Part shown: positions 1-6,703 of the stretch, piece by piece
Layout: each line of letters starts with the position of its first letter
How positions within the stretch are numbered: position 1 is the stretch's first letter
Source of the DNA: Candidatus Scatomorpha stercorigallinarum
GTDB taxonomy: Bacteria; Bacillota_A; Clostridia; Oscillospirales; Oscillospiraceae
NCBI GenBank assembly: GCA_018713375.1
Contig: DVOV01000228.1
Span: 1 to 6,733, forward strand
Direction: 5' to 3'
DNA length: 6,733 bases
Made by a program: the position numbers and the translations under genes
Notes under the pieces: model-generated
What the model saw: the letters and a program-made list of their open reading frames with translations, nothing else
Database searches by the model: none
What the model was told of the DNA's origin: nothing

Positions 1-125
1 AATATAAACAGCCATGGCAAAATTCACAAAAAGTTCTTATATTTTTTGGCTTATTGGCGCTTATAAACAAAATTAGCGCCCATTTTTGTACATATCCACA
101 AAAATAATAAATTTTCTGAAAACGA
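1..125. other. AT-rich upstream non-coding region
   Basis: This stretch lies upstream of the promoter and is about 30 % G+C, in sharp contrast with the G+C-rich genes that follow. I see no credible gene in it. The only small frame starting with ATG (position 14, 20 codons) has no ribosome binding site and no recognisable product. It contains one G+C-rich inverted repeat, listed separately. It is probably the intergenic gap to a gene that lies outside the window. Confidence 0.6.
56..87 (+). terminator. Possible weak terminator or hairpin: inverted repeat followed by a T run
   Basis: GGCGCT at 56-61 is the exact inverse complement of AGCGCC at 75-80, and TTTTT follows at 83-87. The stem is G+C-rich in an otherwise AT-rich stretch, which makes it stand out. 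The 13-nt loop is large and two bases separate the stem from the T run, so as an intrinsic terminator it would be weak. It could end transcription of an unseen upstream gene, or be a protein-binding palindrome. Confidence 0.25.
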
Positions 126-154
126 TTGACAAAACTCAAAGATGAACTTAATAT
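126..154 (+). promoter_or_regulatory. Sigma-70/sigma-A type promoter for the nifJ operon
   Basis: A perfect -35 box TTGACA is at 126-131, followed by a 17-bp spacer and a -10 box TAATAT (149-154, four of six consensus bases). An overlapping TATAAG (152-157) fits the -10 consensus better but would give a 20-bp spacer. Transcription would start near 160-162, leaving a leader of about 67 nt before the nifJ start codon. This is the only strong promoter seen, and the genes downstream are too closely spaced to need their own. Confidence 0.7.
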
Positions 155-186
155 AAGGAAGTGTTAGATTAACTGATTAAGTTAAC
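145..186. promoter_or_regulatory. Overlapping repeats at the promoter and start site, possible operator
   Basis: Several repeats overlap across the -10 box and the predicted transcription start. AACTTAAT (145-152) is inverted as ATTAAGTT (176-183). TTAACT (169-174) is inverted as AGTTAA (180-185) around a 5-nt centre. GATTAA occurs directly repeated at 167-172 and 175-180. GTTAAC (181-186) is itself a palindrome. The position would suit a repressor site controlling the operon. The pattern does not match the Rex consensus (TTGTTAA inverted) that I know from anaerobes. In AT-rich DNA such repeats also arise by chance. Confidence 0.3.
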
Positions 187-215
187 GCGAAGTTTTGCGG
201 TTTTTATCTATTGCG

Positions 216-221
216 AGGAGG
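216..221 (+). promoter_or_regulatory. Ribosome binding site of nifJ
   Basis: A perfect AGGAGG lies 7 nt upstream of the ATG at 229. It decides the start: a TTG in the same frame at 211 lies before this site and has no Shine-Dalgarno sequence of its own, so the six extra residues it would add are not part of the protein. Confidence 0.85.
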
Positions 222-228
222 AATCATC

Positions 229-3200
229 ATGGCAAAGAAAAAGACCATGGACGGCAACGAGGCGGCGGCCTACGCCAGCTATGCGTTCACGGAAGTCGCT
301 ACCATCTATCCCATCACCCCGTCCAGCCCGATGGCCGAGCACGTGGACACCTGGGCGGCCAACGGCATGAAGAACATCTTCGGCCAGAGCGTGCGCCTGG
401 TGGAGATGCAGAGCGAGGCGGGCGCCTGCGGCGCCATGCAGGGCAGCCTGGAGTGCGGCAGCCTCACGACCAGCTATACGGCCTCCCAGGGCCTGGCGCT
501 GATGATACCCCCGCTCTACCGCATCGCCGGCCAGCTCCTGCCCGGCGTGCTGCACGTGGCGGCGCGCACCCTCGGCACGGGCAGCTTCTCCATTTTCGGC
601 GACCACCAGGACGTGATGGCCTGCCGCCAGACGGGCGTGGCCCAGCTGGCCTCCTCCAGCGTGCAGGAATGTATGGACATGGCCGCGGTGGCGCACCTCT
701 CCGCCATCAAGGGCCGCGTCCCCTTCATGCACTTCTTCGACGGCTTCCGCACCAGCCATGAGATACAGAAGATCGACGTGCTCGACTACGCCGACCTGGC
801 GAAGCTCGTCGACCAGGACGCCCTGCGCGCTTTCCGCAAGAACTCGCTGAACAGCGAGCGCCCGGTGATGCGCTCCACTGTGCAGAACCCGGACACCTTC
901 TTCCAGAGCCGCGAGGCCGTGAACCCCTACTACGACGCCCTGCCGGGCATCGTGGAGCACTATATGGGCGAGATGAACAGGCTCACCGGCCGCGACTACA
1001 GGCTCTTCAACTACTACGGAGCGTCCGATGCCGAGCACGTGGTCATCGCCATGGGCAGCGTCTGCGACTGCCTGAAGGAGGTCGTGGAATACCTGAACGC
1101 GCGCGGGCGCAAAACGGGCCTCATCCAGGTGCACCTCTACCGCCCCTTCAGCGTGAAGCACCTGCTCGCCGCCCTGCCGGAGAGCTGCCGCGTGCTCACC
1201 GCGCTCGACCGCACGAAGGAGGCCGGCGCCAACGGCGACCCGCTCTATGAGGACGTGGCCGGCGCGCTCGTGAACCTGGAAAAGCGCCCGCTGCTGCTGG
1301 GCGGACGCTACGGCCTCTCCAGCAAGGACACCACCCCCGCCATGATGAAGGCCGTTTACGACAACATGGCCGGCGAGCGCCGCGACCACTTCACCGTCGG
1401 TATCAACGACGACCTCACCCACCGCTCCCTGCCCGTGGGCGAGAACATCGTCACCGCCGACGAGCGCACGATAAGCTGCAAGTTCTGGGGCCTCGGCTCC
1501 GACGGCACCGTGGGCGCCAACAAGAACTCCATCAAGATCATCGGCGACAACACCGACCAGTATGTGCAGGCCTATTTCGAGTACGACACCAAGAAGTCCG
1601 GCGGCGTCACCAAGAGCCACCTGCGCTTCGGCCACACGCCCATCCTCTCCACCTATTACGTCACCATGGCCGACTTCGTGGCCTGCCACAACGAGAGCTA
1701 CATGAAGAAGTACGACATCGTGGACGAGATCAAGGAGGGCGGCACCTTCCTGCTCAACACGGTCTGGACGGACGAAGAGCTCGAGCGCGAGCTGCCGAAC
1801 AGGGTGAAGAGGGCACTCGCCCGGCGCCACATCCGCTTCTACACCATCGACGCCACCGACATCGCCGGCCGCATCGGCCTTGGCAACCGCACGAACACCG
1901 TGCTGCAGGCGGCCTTCTTCAAGCTCTCCGGCGTGCTGCCCATCGACGACGCCGTGAAGTACATGAAGGACGCCATCACCAGGACCTACGGCAAGAAGGG
2001 CGAGAAGGTCCTCAGCATGAACTACACCGCCGTGGACGAGGGCGTTTCCGCCATGCACGAGGTGGCCGTGCCCGCCGCCTGGGCCGACCTGCCCGACGAG
2101 GAAGCCGCGCCGGCGGCCGGCGTGCCGGAGTATGTGGCCAAAGTGATGGCCGCGGTGAACGGCCAGCGCGGCGACCAGCTGCCCGTCAGCACATTCAAGG
2201 ACATGGCCGACGGCACCGTGCCCGTGGGCACCTCCAAGTATGAAAAGCGCGGCTTCGCCGCCCACGTCCCCGAGTGGGACGCCGCGAAGTGCGTCGGCTG
2301 CAACCTCTGCTCGCTCTACTGCCCGCACGCGGCCATCCGCCCCTTCCTGCTGGACGCGGAGGAAGCGGGGAGGGCCCCGGAGGGCTACGCCACCAACGAG
2401 GCCAGGGGCAAGGGCTTTGAGGGCCTGCGCTACCGCATGCAGGTGGACGTGCTCGACTGCACGGGCTGCGGCACCTGCGTCACCGCCTGCCCGGCCAAGG
2501 CGCTGGAGATGAAGCCCATCGCCGGCCAGCTGCCGCAGCAGGCCAACTGGGACTACAGCCTCAGCCTCTCCGGGAAGGAAAACCCGATGGACAAGTTCTC
2601 CGTCAAGGGCAGCCAGTTCGAGCAGCCGCTGCTGGAGTTCTCCGGGGCCTGCGCCGGCTGCGGTGAGACGGCCTATATGAAGCTGTTGACCCAGCTCTAC
2701 GGCGACCGCATGATCGTGGCCAACGCCACCGGCTGCACCCAGGCCTGGGGCTTCTCCACGCCCAGCTTCCCCTATACCACCAACAGCCGCGGCCACGGCC
2801 CGGCGCTCTCCAACTCGCTCTTTGAGAACAACGCCGAATACAGCCTCGGCATGTGCCTGAGCATGCAGCAGCAGCGCTCCCGCCTGGCCGAAAACGCCCG
2901 CGCCCTCGCCGCGGAGACCGCCGACGGCGAGCTGAAGCAGGCCCTGGAGGCCTGGCTCGAGGGCTTTGACGACGACAAAAACGCCCGGGAGCTGGCCGAC
3001 GCCGTCATCGCCGCCGTGGGGAACACCTCCGAGAGCGGCGAGCTGGTGGACTATATAAAGGAAAACGAAGAGCACCTGGTGCGCAAGAGCATGTGGATGT
3101 ACGGCGGCGACGGCTGGGCCTATGACATTGGCTACGGCGGGCTCGACCACGTCCTCGCCTCCGGCGTGGACGTCAACATCCTGGTGGTGGACACCGAGGT

Positions 3201-3732
3201 GTACTCCAACACCGGCGGCCAGGCCAGCAAGGCCACGCCCGTGGGCGCGGTGGCGCAGTTCGCCGCCTCCGGCAAAAAGACGGCGAAAAAGGACCTCGGC
3301 ATGCTGGCCGCGGAGTACGGCAACGTCTATGTCGCCTCCATCGCCCTCGGCGCCAACCCCGCGCAGGCCATCACCGCCATCCGCGAGGCCGAGGAGCACC
3401 GCGGGCCCTCCATTATCATCGCCTATGCGCCCTGCATCAATCACGGCATCGTCAAGGGCATGGCCTATTCCCAGGCCGAGGCCAAGCTGGCCGTGGAGAG
3501 CGGCTACTGGTTCCTGTTCCGCTACAAGCCGGAGCTGAAGGCCGAGGGCAAGAACCCCTTCATCCTCGACAGCAAGGCCCCCGGCAAGCCCCTGGAGGAC
3601 TTCCTCATGGGCGAGGTGCGCTACGCCGCGCTGCGCCGCACCTTCCCCGAGCAGGCGGAAGCGCTGCTGGACGCGGCCAAGGCCGACAGCGCCGCACGCT
3701 ATCAGAAATACCTTGCGCTCTCGCAGCGCTGA
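229..3732 (+). CDS. nifJ: Pyruvate:ferredoxin (flavodoxin) oxidoreductase, single-chain
   Basis: This cytoplasmic enzyme oxidatively decarboxylates pyruvate with CoA to acetyl-CoA and CO2, passing electrons to ferredoxin or flavodoxin. The protein is 1167 residues, normal for the homodimeric one-chain family. Visible in order are: the N-terminal domain with YPITPSSP (Thr30), Glu63 in VEMQSEAGA, and Arg113 in the AARTLGTG motif, matching known thiamine diphosphate and pyruvate contacts; the LYRPF domain; the CoA-binding gamma domain with FWGLGSDGTVGANK (419-432); a two-[4Fe-4S] ferredoxin domain with Cys688/691/694/698 and Cys744/747/750/754; and the C-terminal thiamine diphosphate domain with GDGWAYDIG (960-968) and DTEVYSNTGGQ (988-998). 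The ligands of the proximal [4Fe-4S] cluster are Cys808, Cys811, Cys836 and Cys1069. Nothing is truncated or missing. It is the first gene of the unit and follows the promoter directly. Pyruvate is the expected substrate; another 2-oxoacid cannot be excluded. The role could be fermentative or, in reverse, pyruvate synthesis. Confidence 0.97.
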   Translation: MAKKKTMDGNEAAAYASYAFTEVATIYPITPSSPMAEHVDTWAANGMKNIFGQSVRLVEMQSEAGACGAMQGSLECGSLTTSYTASQGLALMIPPLYRIAGQLLPGVLHVAARTLGTGSFSIFGDHQDVMACRQTGVAQLASSSVQECMDMAAVAHLSAIKGRVPFMHFFDGFRTSHEIQKIDVLDYADLAKLVDQDALRAFRKNSLNSERPVMRSTVQNPDTFFQSREAVNPYYDALPGIVEHYMGEMNRLTGRDYRLFNYYGASDAEHVVIAMGSVCDCLKEVVEYLNARGRKTGLIQVHLYRPFSVKHLLAALPESCRVLTALDRTKEAGANGDPLYEDVAGALVNLEKRPLLLGGRYGLSSKDTTPAMMKAVYDNMAGERRDHFTVGINDDLTHRSLPVGENIVTADERTISCKFWGLGSDGTVGANKNSIKIIGDNTDQYVQAYFEYDTKKSGGVTKSHLRFGHTPILSTYYVTMADFVACHNESYMKKYDIVDEIKEGGTFLLNTVWTDEELERELPNRVKRALARRHIRFYTIDATDIAGRIGLGNRTNTVLQAAFFKLSGVLPIDDAVKYMKDAITRTYGKKGEKVLSMNYTAVDEGVSAMHEVAVPAAWADLPDEEAAPAAGVPEYVAKVMAAVNGQRGDQLPVSTFKDMADGTVPVGTSKYEKRGFAAHVPEWDAAKCVGCNLCSLYCPHAAIRPFLLDAEEAGRAPEGYATNEARGKGFEGLRYRMQVDVLDCTGCGTCVTACPAKALEMKPIAGQLPQQANWDYSLSLSGKENPMDKFSVKGSQFEQPLLEFSGACAGCGETAYMKLLTQLYGDRMIVANATGCTQAWGFSTPSFPYTTNSRGHGPALSNSLFENNAEYSLGMCLSMQQQRSRLAENARALAAETADGELKQALEAWLEGFDDDKNARELADAVIAAVGNTSESGELVDYIKENEEHLVRKSMWMYGGDGWAYDIGYGGLDHVLASGVDVNILVVDTEVYSNTGGQASKATPVGAVAQFAASGKKTAKKDLGMLAAEYGNVYVASIALGANPAQAITAIREAEEHRGPSIIIAYAPCINHGIVKGMAYSQAEAKLAVESGYWFLFRYKPELKAEGKNPFILDSKAPGKPLEDFLMGEVRYAALRRTFPEQAEALLDAAKADSAARYQKYLALSQR

Positions 3733-3735
3733 GAA

Positions 3736-3742
3736 AGGGAGG
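3736..3742 (+). promoter_or_regulatory. Ribosome binding site of the LeuC-like gene
   Basis: AGGGAGG lies 8 nt before the ATG at 3751, in the 18-nt gap after the nifJ stop codon. It fixes the start of the second gene and supports translation from a shared transcript. Confidence 0.75.
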
Positions 3743-3750
3743 AAAAACAC

Positions 3751-4875
3751 ATGGATGCAGTGAAGCAGCTCCGCTCCGCCGCGGGCGGCACCGCGCTCAC
3801 GCTCAGGCCCGACTGGTTCGTGCTCACCGACGGCACGGCGGAGAGCTTCCCCCGGCTCGTCGGCGACGCCGCCCTCGCGGACAGCGGCAAAGTGAAGGTG
3901 TTCATCGACCACGAGACCCCCTGCGGCAGCGAAAAGTCCGGCAGCCGCCAGCGCGAGCTCATCAACTTCGCCGCCCAGCGCGGCTGTGAGCTCTACAACG
4001 GCTACGGCATATCCTACCAGCTGATGCTGGAAAAGCACGTGCGCGCGGGCGAGATCGTCGCCCACTGCGGCGCGTTCGGCAGCATCTACGCCTCGGCGGG
4101 CGCCGCGGCGCTCTCCCTCACCGCGGAGGAGATGGCCCGCGCCCTCGTCACCGGCGAAGTGACCGTCACCGTCCCGGAGGCCTTTACCCTCTCCGTCTCC
4201 GGGGCGCTCGGCAGGGGCGTGAGCGGCAAGGACGCCGCGCTCGACCTCCTGCCCCGCCTGGCGCCGGCAAAGGGCCGGCTGCTCGTGCTGGACTGCTCCG
4301 CCGCCGCCTGGGGCGCGGCCGACCGCGCGGCCTTCTGCCAGCTTCTCGGCCTCTGCGGCTGCTTTGCCGCGGTCGAGGGCGGCGCGCAGGGCGCGGACCT
4401 CGCACTTGACCTGGGCTCCGTGGTGCCGATGGCGGCCGGGCCCAACGACTTCACCAATGCCCGCCCCGCCGCCGAGTGCGGCGACGTGGCGGTGACGAGC
4501 GTGTTCATCGGCGGCTGCTCCCAGGGCCGCATCGAGGACATCCGCGCGGCTGTGAGCGTGATACGCGGCCGGCATGTGAAGCGCGGCGTGCGCGCGCTGG
4601 CCGCCTTCGCCAGCACGGAGGCCTATGTGGCCGCCGCCAACGAGGGATTGATAGCGCAGCTCCTCGACGCCGGCGTGCTGGTGATGAACCAGGGCTGCTC
4701 GGGCTGCTACGCCCACAGCCAGGGGCTCGCCGACGGCAGGGACACCGTCCTCAGCGCCGGCAGCAGGGCCTGCCCCAACTGCAACGGCGAGGGCGACGTG
4801 CCCACCTATCTGTGCAGCGCCGCCACGGCCATGGAGAGCGCCATCGCCGGCTACATCTGCCCGGCAGAGGCTTGA
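3751..4875 (+). CDS. Divergent aconitase-family (LeuC-like) protein with altered active site
   Basis: The 374-residue protein aligns with the large subunit of isopropylmalate/homoaconitate dehydratase, usually about 420 residues or more; most of the shortening is in the middle. Shared marks with gene 3 are IDHETPC (52-58, against DDHQMPC), FIGGCSQGRIED (252-263, against [12 protein letters not shown]), and a C-x-x-C at Cys316/Cys319. Cys256, Cys316 and Cys319 correspond to the three ligands of the [4Fe-4S] cluster. The family's Asp-Ser-His motif is absent: the ungapped equivalent of GDSHT reads HCGAF (105-109). The Asn-Arg-Asn-Phe loop is replaced by SRACPNC (338-344); one arginine (Arg339) remains and the second is now Cys344. 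There are 15 cysteines in all, and no swivel domain. The frame is intact, with a good ribosome binding site and codon use like its neighbours, so it is not a decaying pseudogene. The function is unknown: it could be a non-catalytic partner of gene 3, an iron-sulfur sensor, or a hydro-lyase with new chemistry. Family membership is firm; the role is not. Confidence 0.85.
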   Translation: MDAVKQLRSAAGGTALTLRPDWFVLTDGTAESFPRLVGDAALADSGKVKVFIDHETPCGSEKSGSRQRELINFAAQRGCELYNGYGISYQLMLEKHVRAGEIVAHCGAFGSIYASAGAAALSLTAEEMARALVTGEVTVTVPEAFTLSVSGALGRGVSGKDAALDLLPRLAPAKGRLLVLDCSAAAWGAADRAAFCQLLGLCGCFAAVEGGAQGADLALDLGSVVPMAAGPNDFTNARPAAECGDVAVTSVFIGGCSQGRIEDIRAAVSVIRGRHVKRGVRALAAFASTEAYVAAANEGLIAQLLDAGVLVMNQGCSGCYAHSQGLADGRDTVLSAGSRACPNCNGEGDVPTYLCSAATAMESAIAGYICPAEA

Positions 4876-4880
4876 GGAGG
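4875..4880 (+). promoter_or_regulatory. Ribosome binding site of the LeuD-LeuC fusion gene
   Basis: AGGAGG begins on the last base of the preceding stop codon and ends 8 nt before the ATG at 4889. The overlap with the stop codon suggests translational coupling of genes 2 and 3, and therefore matched amounts of the two proteins. Confidence 0.8.
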
Positions 4881-4888
4881 AGAGAACG

Positions 4889-6703
4889 ATGGAAAAAGTG
4901 TTCAGCGGCCGCGTCTGGCTGATGCGCAGGGACATAGACACCGACATCATCATACCCACCCAGTACCTGGGCCTGCCGATGGCCGAGATGTGCAGGCACG
5001 TCTTTGAGCCGCTCTATCCCGGCCTGGCGGAGCAGATACAGCCGGGAGACATCATCGTCGCCGGGCCCAACTTCGGCTGCGGCTCCTCGCGCGAGATGGC
5101 GCCGGAGGCGATGAAGACCGCCGGCATCCGCTGCGTGATCGCCCCCAGCTTCGCGCGCATATTCTTCCGCAATTCCTACAACAACGGCATGCTCCTGCTG
5201 GAGAACGACGAGCTCTATCAGCATGTACAGAACGGCGACACCGTCACCGTGGACCTCGAGCGGCTGTGCGTGGTGTTCGGCGATAAGGAGTTCAGGATAC
5301 CGCAGATACCCGACAACCTGCTGGAGATCGTGGAAAACGGCGGCCTGGTGCAGACCTGCGAGAAGGAGAACCGCCTGGCTGCCGAGGGCAAACTGCCCGA
5401 AAAAAAGCCCCTGCCGCCCGCGCCGGAATATACCGGCGAGCACACCCTGGCCGAGAAGATACTGATGCGCAACACGCACAGCGCCAGTTTGCGCCCCGGC
5501 GACATCGTGATGGCCCGGCCCGACCGCCTGTTCGTGCTGGACATCTACACCGGCCCCGTCTATAAGAAGCTCAAGGGCATGGGCTACACGAAGCTGGCCG
5601 ACCCGGAGAAGGACGGCGTCATCGACGACCACCAGATGCCCTGCGTGATGTTCGACGACCCCGAGAGCTACCGCTCCGGCTGCCGTCTCGCCGACGAGTA
5701 CCATTTCGGTACGCACCTCATCGGCGAGGGCATCGGCCACCAGCTCATCCCCGAGCGGCGCTACGCAAGGCCCGGCGACGTGGTGTTCGTCACCGACAGC
5801 CACACCACCACCTACGGCGCGGTGGGCTGCTTCTCCACCGGCGTCGGCTATACGGAGATGGCTGCCGCCCTGGGCCGCGGGGAGATGTGGATCCGCGTCC
5901 CCTCCGCGATAAAAATACAGATCGACGGCCGCCTGCCCGAGGGCGTGATGAGCAAGGACGTCGTGCTGCGCGTGCTCGGCGACCTCACCGCCAACGGCGG
6001 CACCTACCGCTCGCTGGAGTTCTGCGGCAGCGCCGTGGACGAGATGAGCGTCGATTCCCGCCTCACCATCTCCAATATGGCCGTCGAGTGCGGCGCGAAA
6101 GCGGGCCTCTTCGCCCCGGACAAAAAGACCTGCGAGTACAGCGGAGTAGACCCAAAGGACGTGGAGTGGATGACCGTCGGCCCCGACGAGTGCTACGAGC
6201 GCGTGCTGCGCTACCGCGCTGAGGACTTCGTGCCAAACCTCTCCGTGCCGCAGTATGTCGACAACGTCCACCCCGTGACGGAGTACGAGGGCACGCCGGT
6301 GGACCAGATATTCCTCGGCAGCTGCACCAACGGCCGCCTGGAGGACATGGCCGTGGCCGCGAGGATACTGAAGGGGCATCACGTGCCGAACCACGTGAAG
6401 TTCATCGTCACCTGCGCCACCAACGCCATCTACAAGGCCGCCATGGAGGCCGGGTACATCCAGATATTCGCCGAGGCCGGCGCCATGGTCACGCAGCCCT
6501 ATTGCAGCCTCTGCCAGGGCCGCGGCGGCGGCGTGGTGGGTGAAAATGAGGTTATCCTCGCCACCAATAACCGCAACTTCCTCGGCCGCATGGGCCCCGC
6601 CTCCAGCCGGATATTCCTCGGCAGCCCGGCGACCATCGCCGTGTCCGCCCTCACCGGGCGCATCACCGACCCGCGGGCTTTCATCGCGGCCCTGGACGCC
6701 TGA
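4889..6703 (+). CDS. Fused LeuD-LeuC type hydro-lyase (isopropylmalate/homoaconitate dehydratase family), small domain first
   Basis: The 604-residue protein joins two subunits that are normally separate. Residues 1 to about 160 are a complete small subunit (swivel domain): [13 protein letters not shown] (15-27), NFGCGSSRE (61-69) with the catalytic serine/arginine motif, SFARIFFRN (87-95), and the usual subunit end around [11 protein letters not shown] (144-154). A Lys/Pro/Ala-rich linker follows (about 158-183). Residues 184-604 are a complete large subunit of normal length: DDH (246-248), TDSHT (302-306), the Fe-S ligands Cys479, Cys539 and Cys542, and NNRNFLGR (560-567). All catalytic motifs are present, so it should be an active [4Fe-4S] enzyme that moves or adds water on a hydroxy-di- or tricarboxylate. 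The large part resembles the archaeal/clostridial type of LeuC rather than the longer E. coli form. Candidate substrates are isopropylmalate, homoaconitate, aconitate, citramalate/mesaconate or dimethylmaleate; the sequence does not choose between them. The loop after Tyr26-Leu27, which helps set specificity in this family, reads YLGL. It lies 13 nt after gene 2. Confidence 0.93.
   Translation: MEKVFSGRVWLMRRDIDTDIIIPTQYLGLPMAEMCRHVFEPLYPGLAEQIQPGDIIVAGPNFGCGSSREMAPEAMKTAGIRCVIAPSFARIFFRNSYNNGMLLLENDELYQHVQNGDTVTVDLERLCVVFGDKEFRIPQIPDNLLEIVENGGLVQTCEKENRLAAEGKLPEKKPLPPAPEYTGEHTLAEKILMRNTHSASLRPGDIVMARPDRLFVLDIYTGPVYKKLKGMGYTKLADPEKDGVIDDHQMPCVMFDDPESYRSGCRLADEYHFGTHLIGEGIGHQLIPERRYARPGDVVFVTDSHTTTYGAVGCFSTGVGYTEMAAALGRGEMWIRVPSAIKIQIDGRLPEGVMSKDVVLRVLGDLTANGGTYRSLEFCGSAVDEMSVDSRLTISNMAVECGAKAGLFAPDKKTCEYSGVDPKDVEWMTVGPDECYERVLRYRAEDFVPNLSVPQYVDNVHPVTEYEGTPVDQIFLGSCTNGRLEDMAVAARILKGHHVPNHVKFIVTCATNAIYKAAMEAGYIQIFAEAGAMVTQPYCSLCQGRGGGVVGENEVILATNNRNFLGRMGPASSRIFLGSPATIAVSALTGRITDPRAFIAALDA

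Noticed and set aside
14..76. 20-codon frame in the upstream region
   Set aside because: It has no ribosome binding site, no recognisable peptide and lies in AT-rich DNA where short frames arise by chance.
145..186. Rex operator at the promoter
   Set aside because: The inverted half-sites are AACTTAAT and TTAACT; the TTGTTAA/TTGTGA half-sites expected for Rex are not present.
195..761. 188-codon plus-strand frame overlapping the start of nifJ
   Set aside because: It is a frame-shifted reading of nifJ, rich in Arg/Gly/Pro/His as expected from G+C-rich DNA read out of frame.
3751..4875. Gene 2 as an AcnX-type enzyme (phosphomevalonate or hydroxyproline dehydratase large subunit)
   Set aside because: The size is similar, but the FIGGCSQGRIED and C-x-x-C motifs are of LeuC type, and no AcnX small subunit is adjacent.
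3751..4875. Gene 2 as a pseudogene
   Set aside because: The frame is unbroken, the ribosome binding site is strong, the codon bias matches its neighbours and the cluster cysteines are kept, so random decay is unlikely.
208..4959. Very long open frame on the minus strand (over 1,500 codons) antisense to genes 1 and 2
   Set aside because: It is exactly in codon register with the sense genes, and its lack of stops follows from the absence of TTA, CTA and TCA codons. Its translation is low-complexity Gly/Ala/Val/His/Leu-rich with no recognisable domain.
4751..6394. Long minus-strand open frame antisense to gene 3
   Set aside because: It is the same in-register shadow effect; no domain or ribosome binding site supports it, while the sense strand encodes a clear enzyme.
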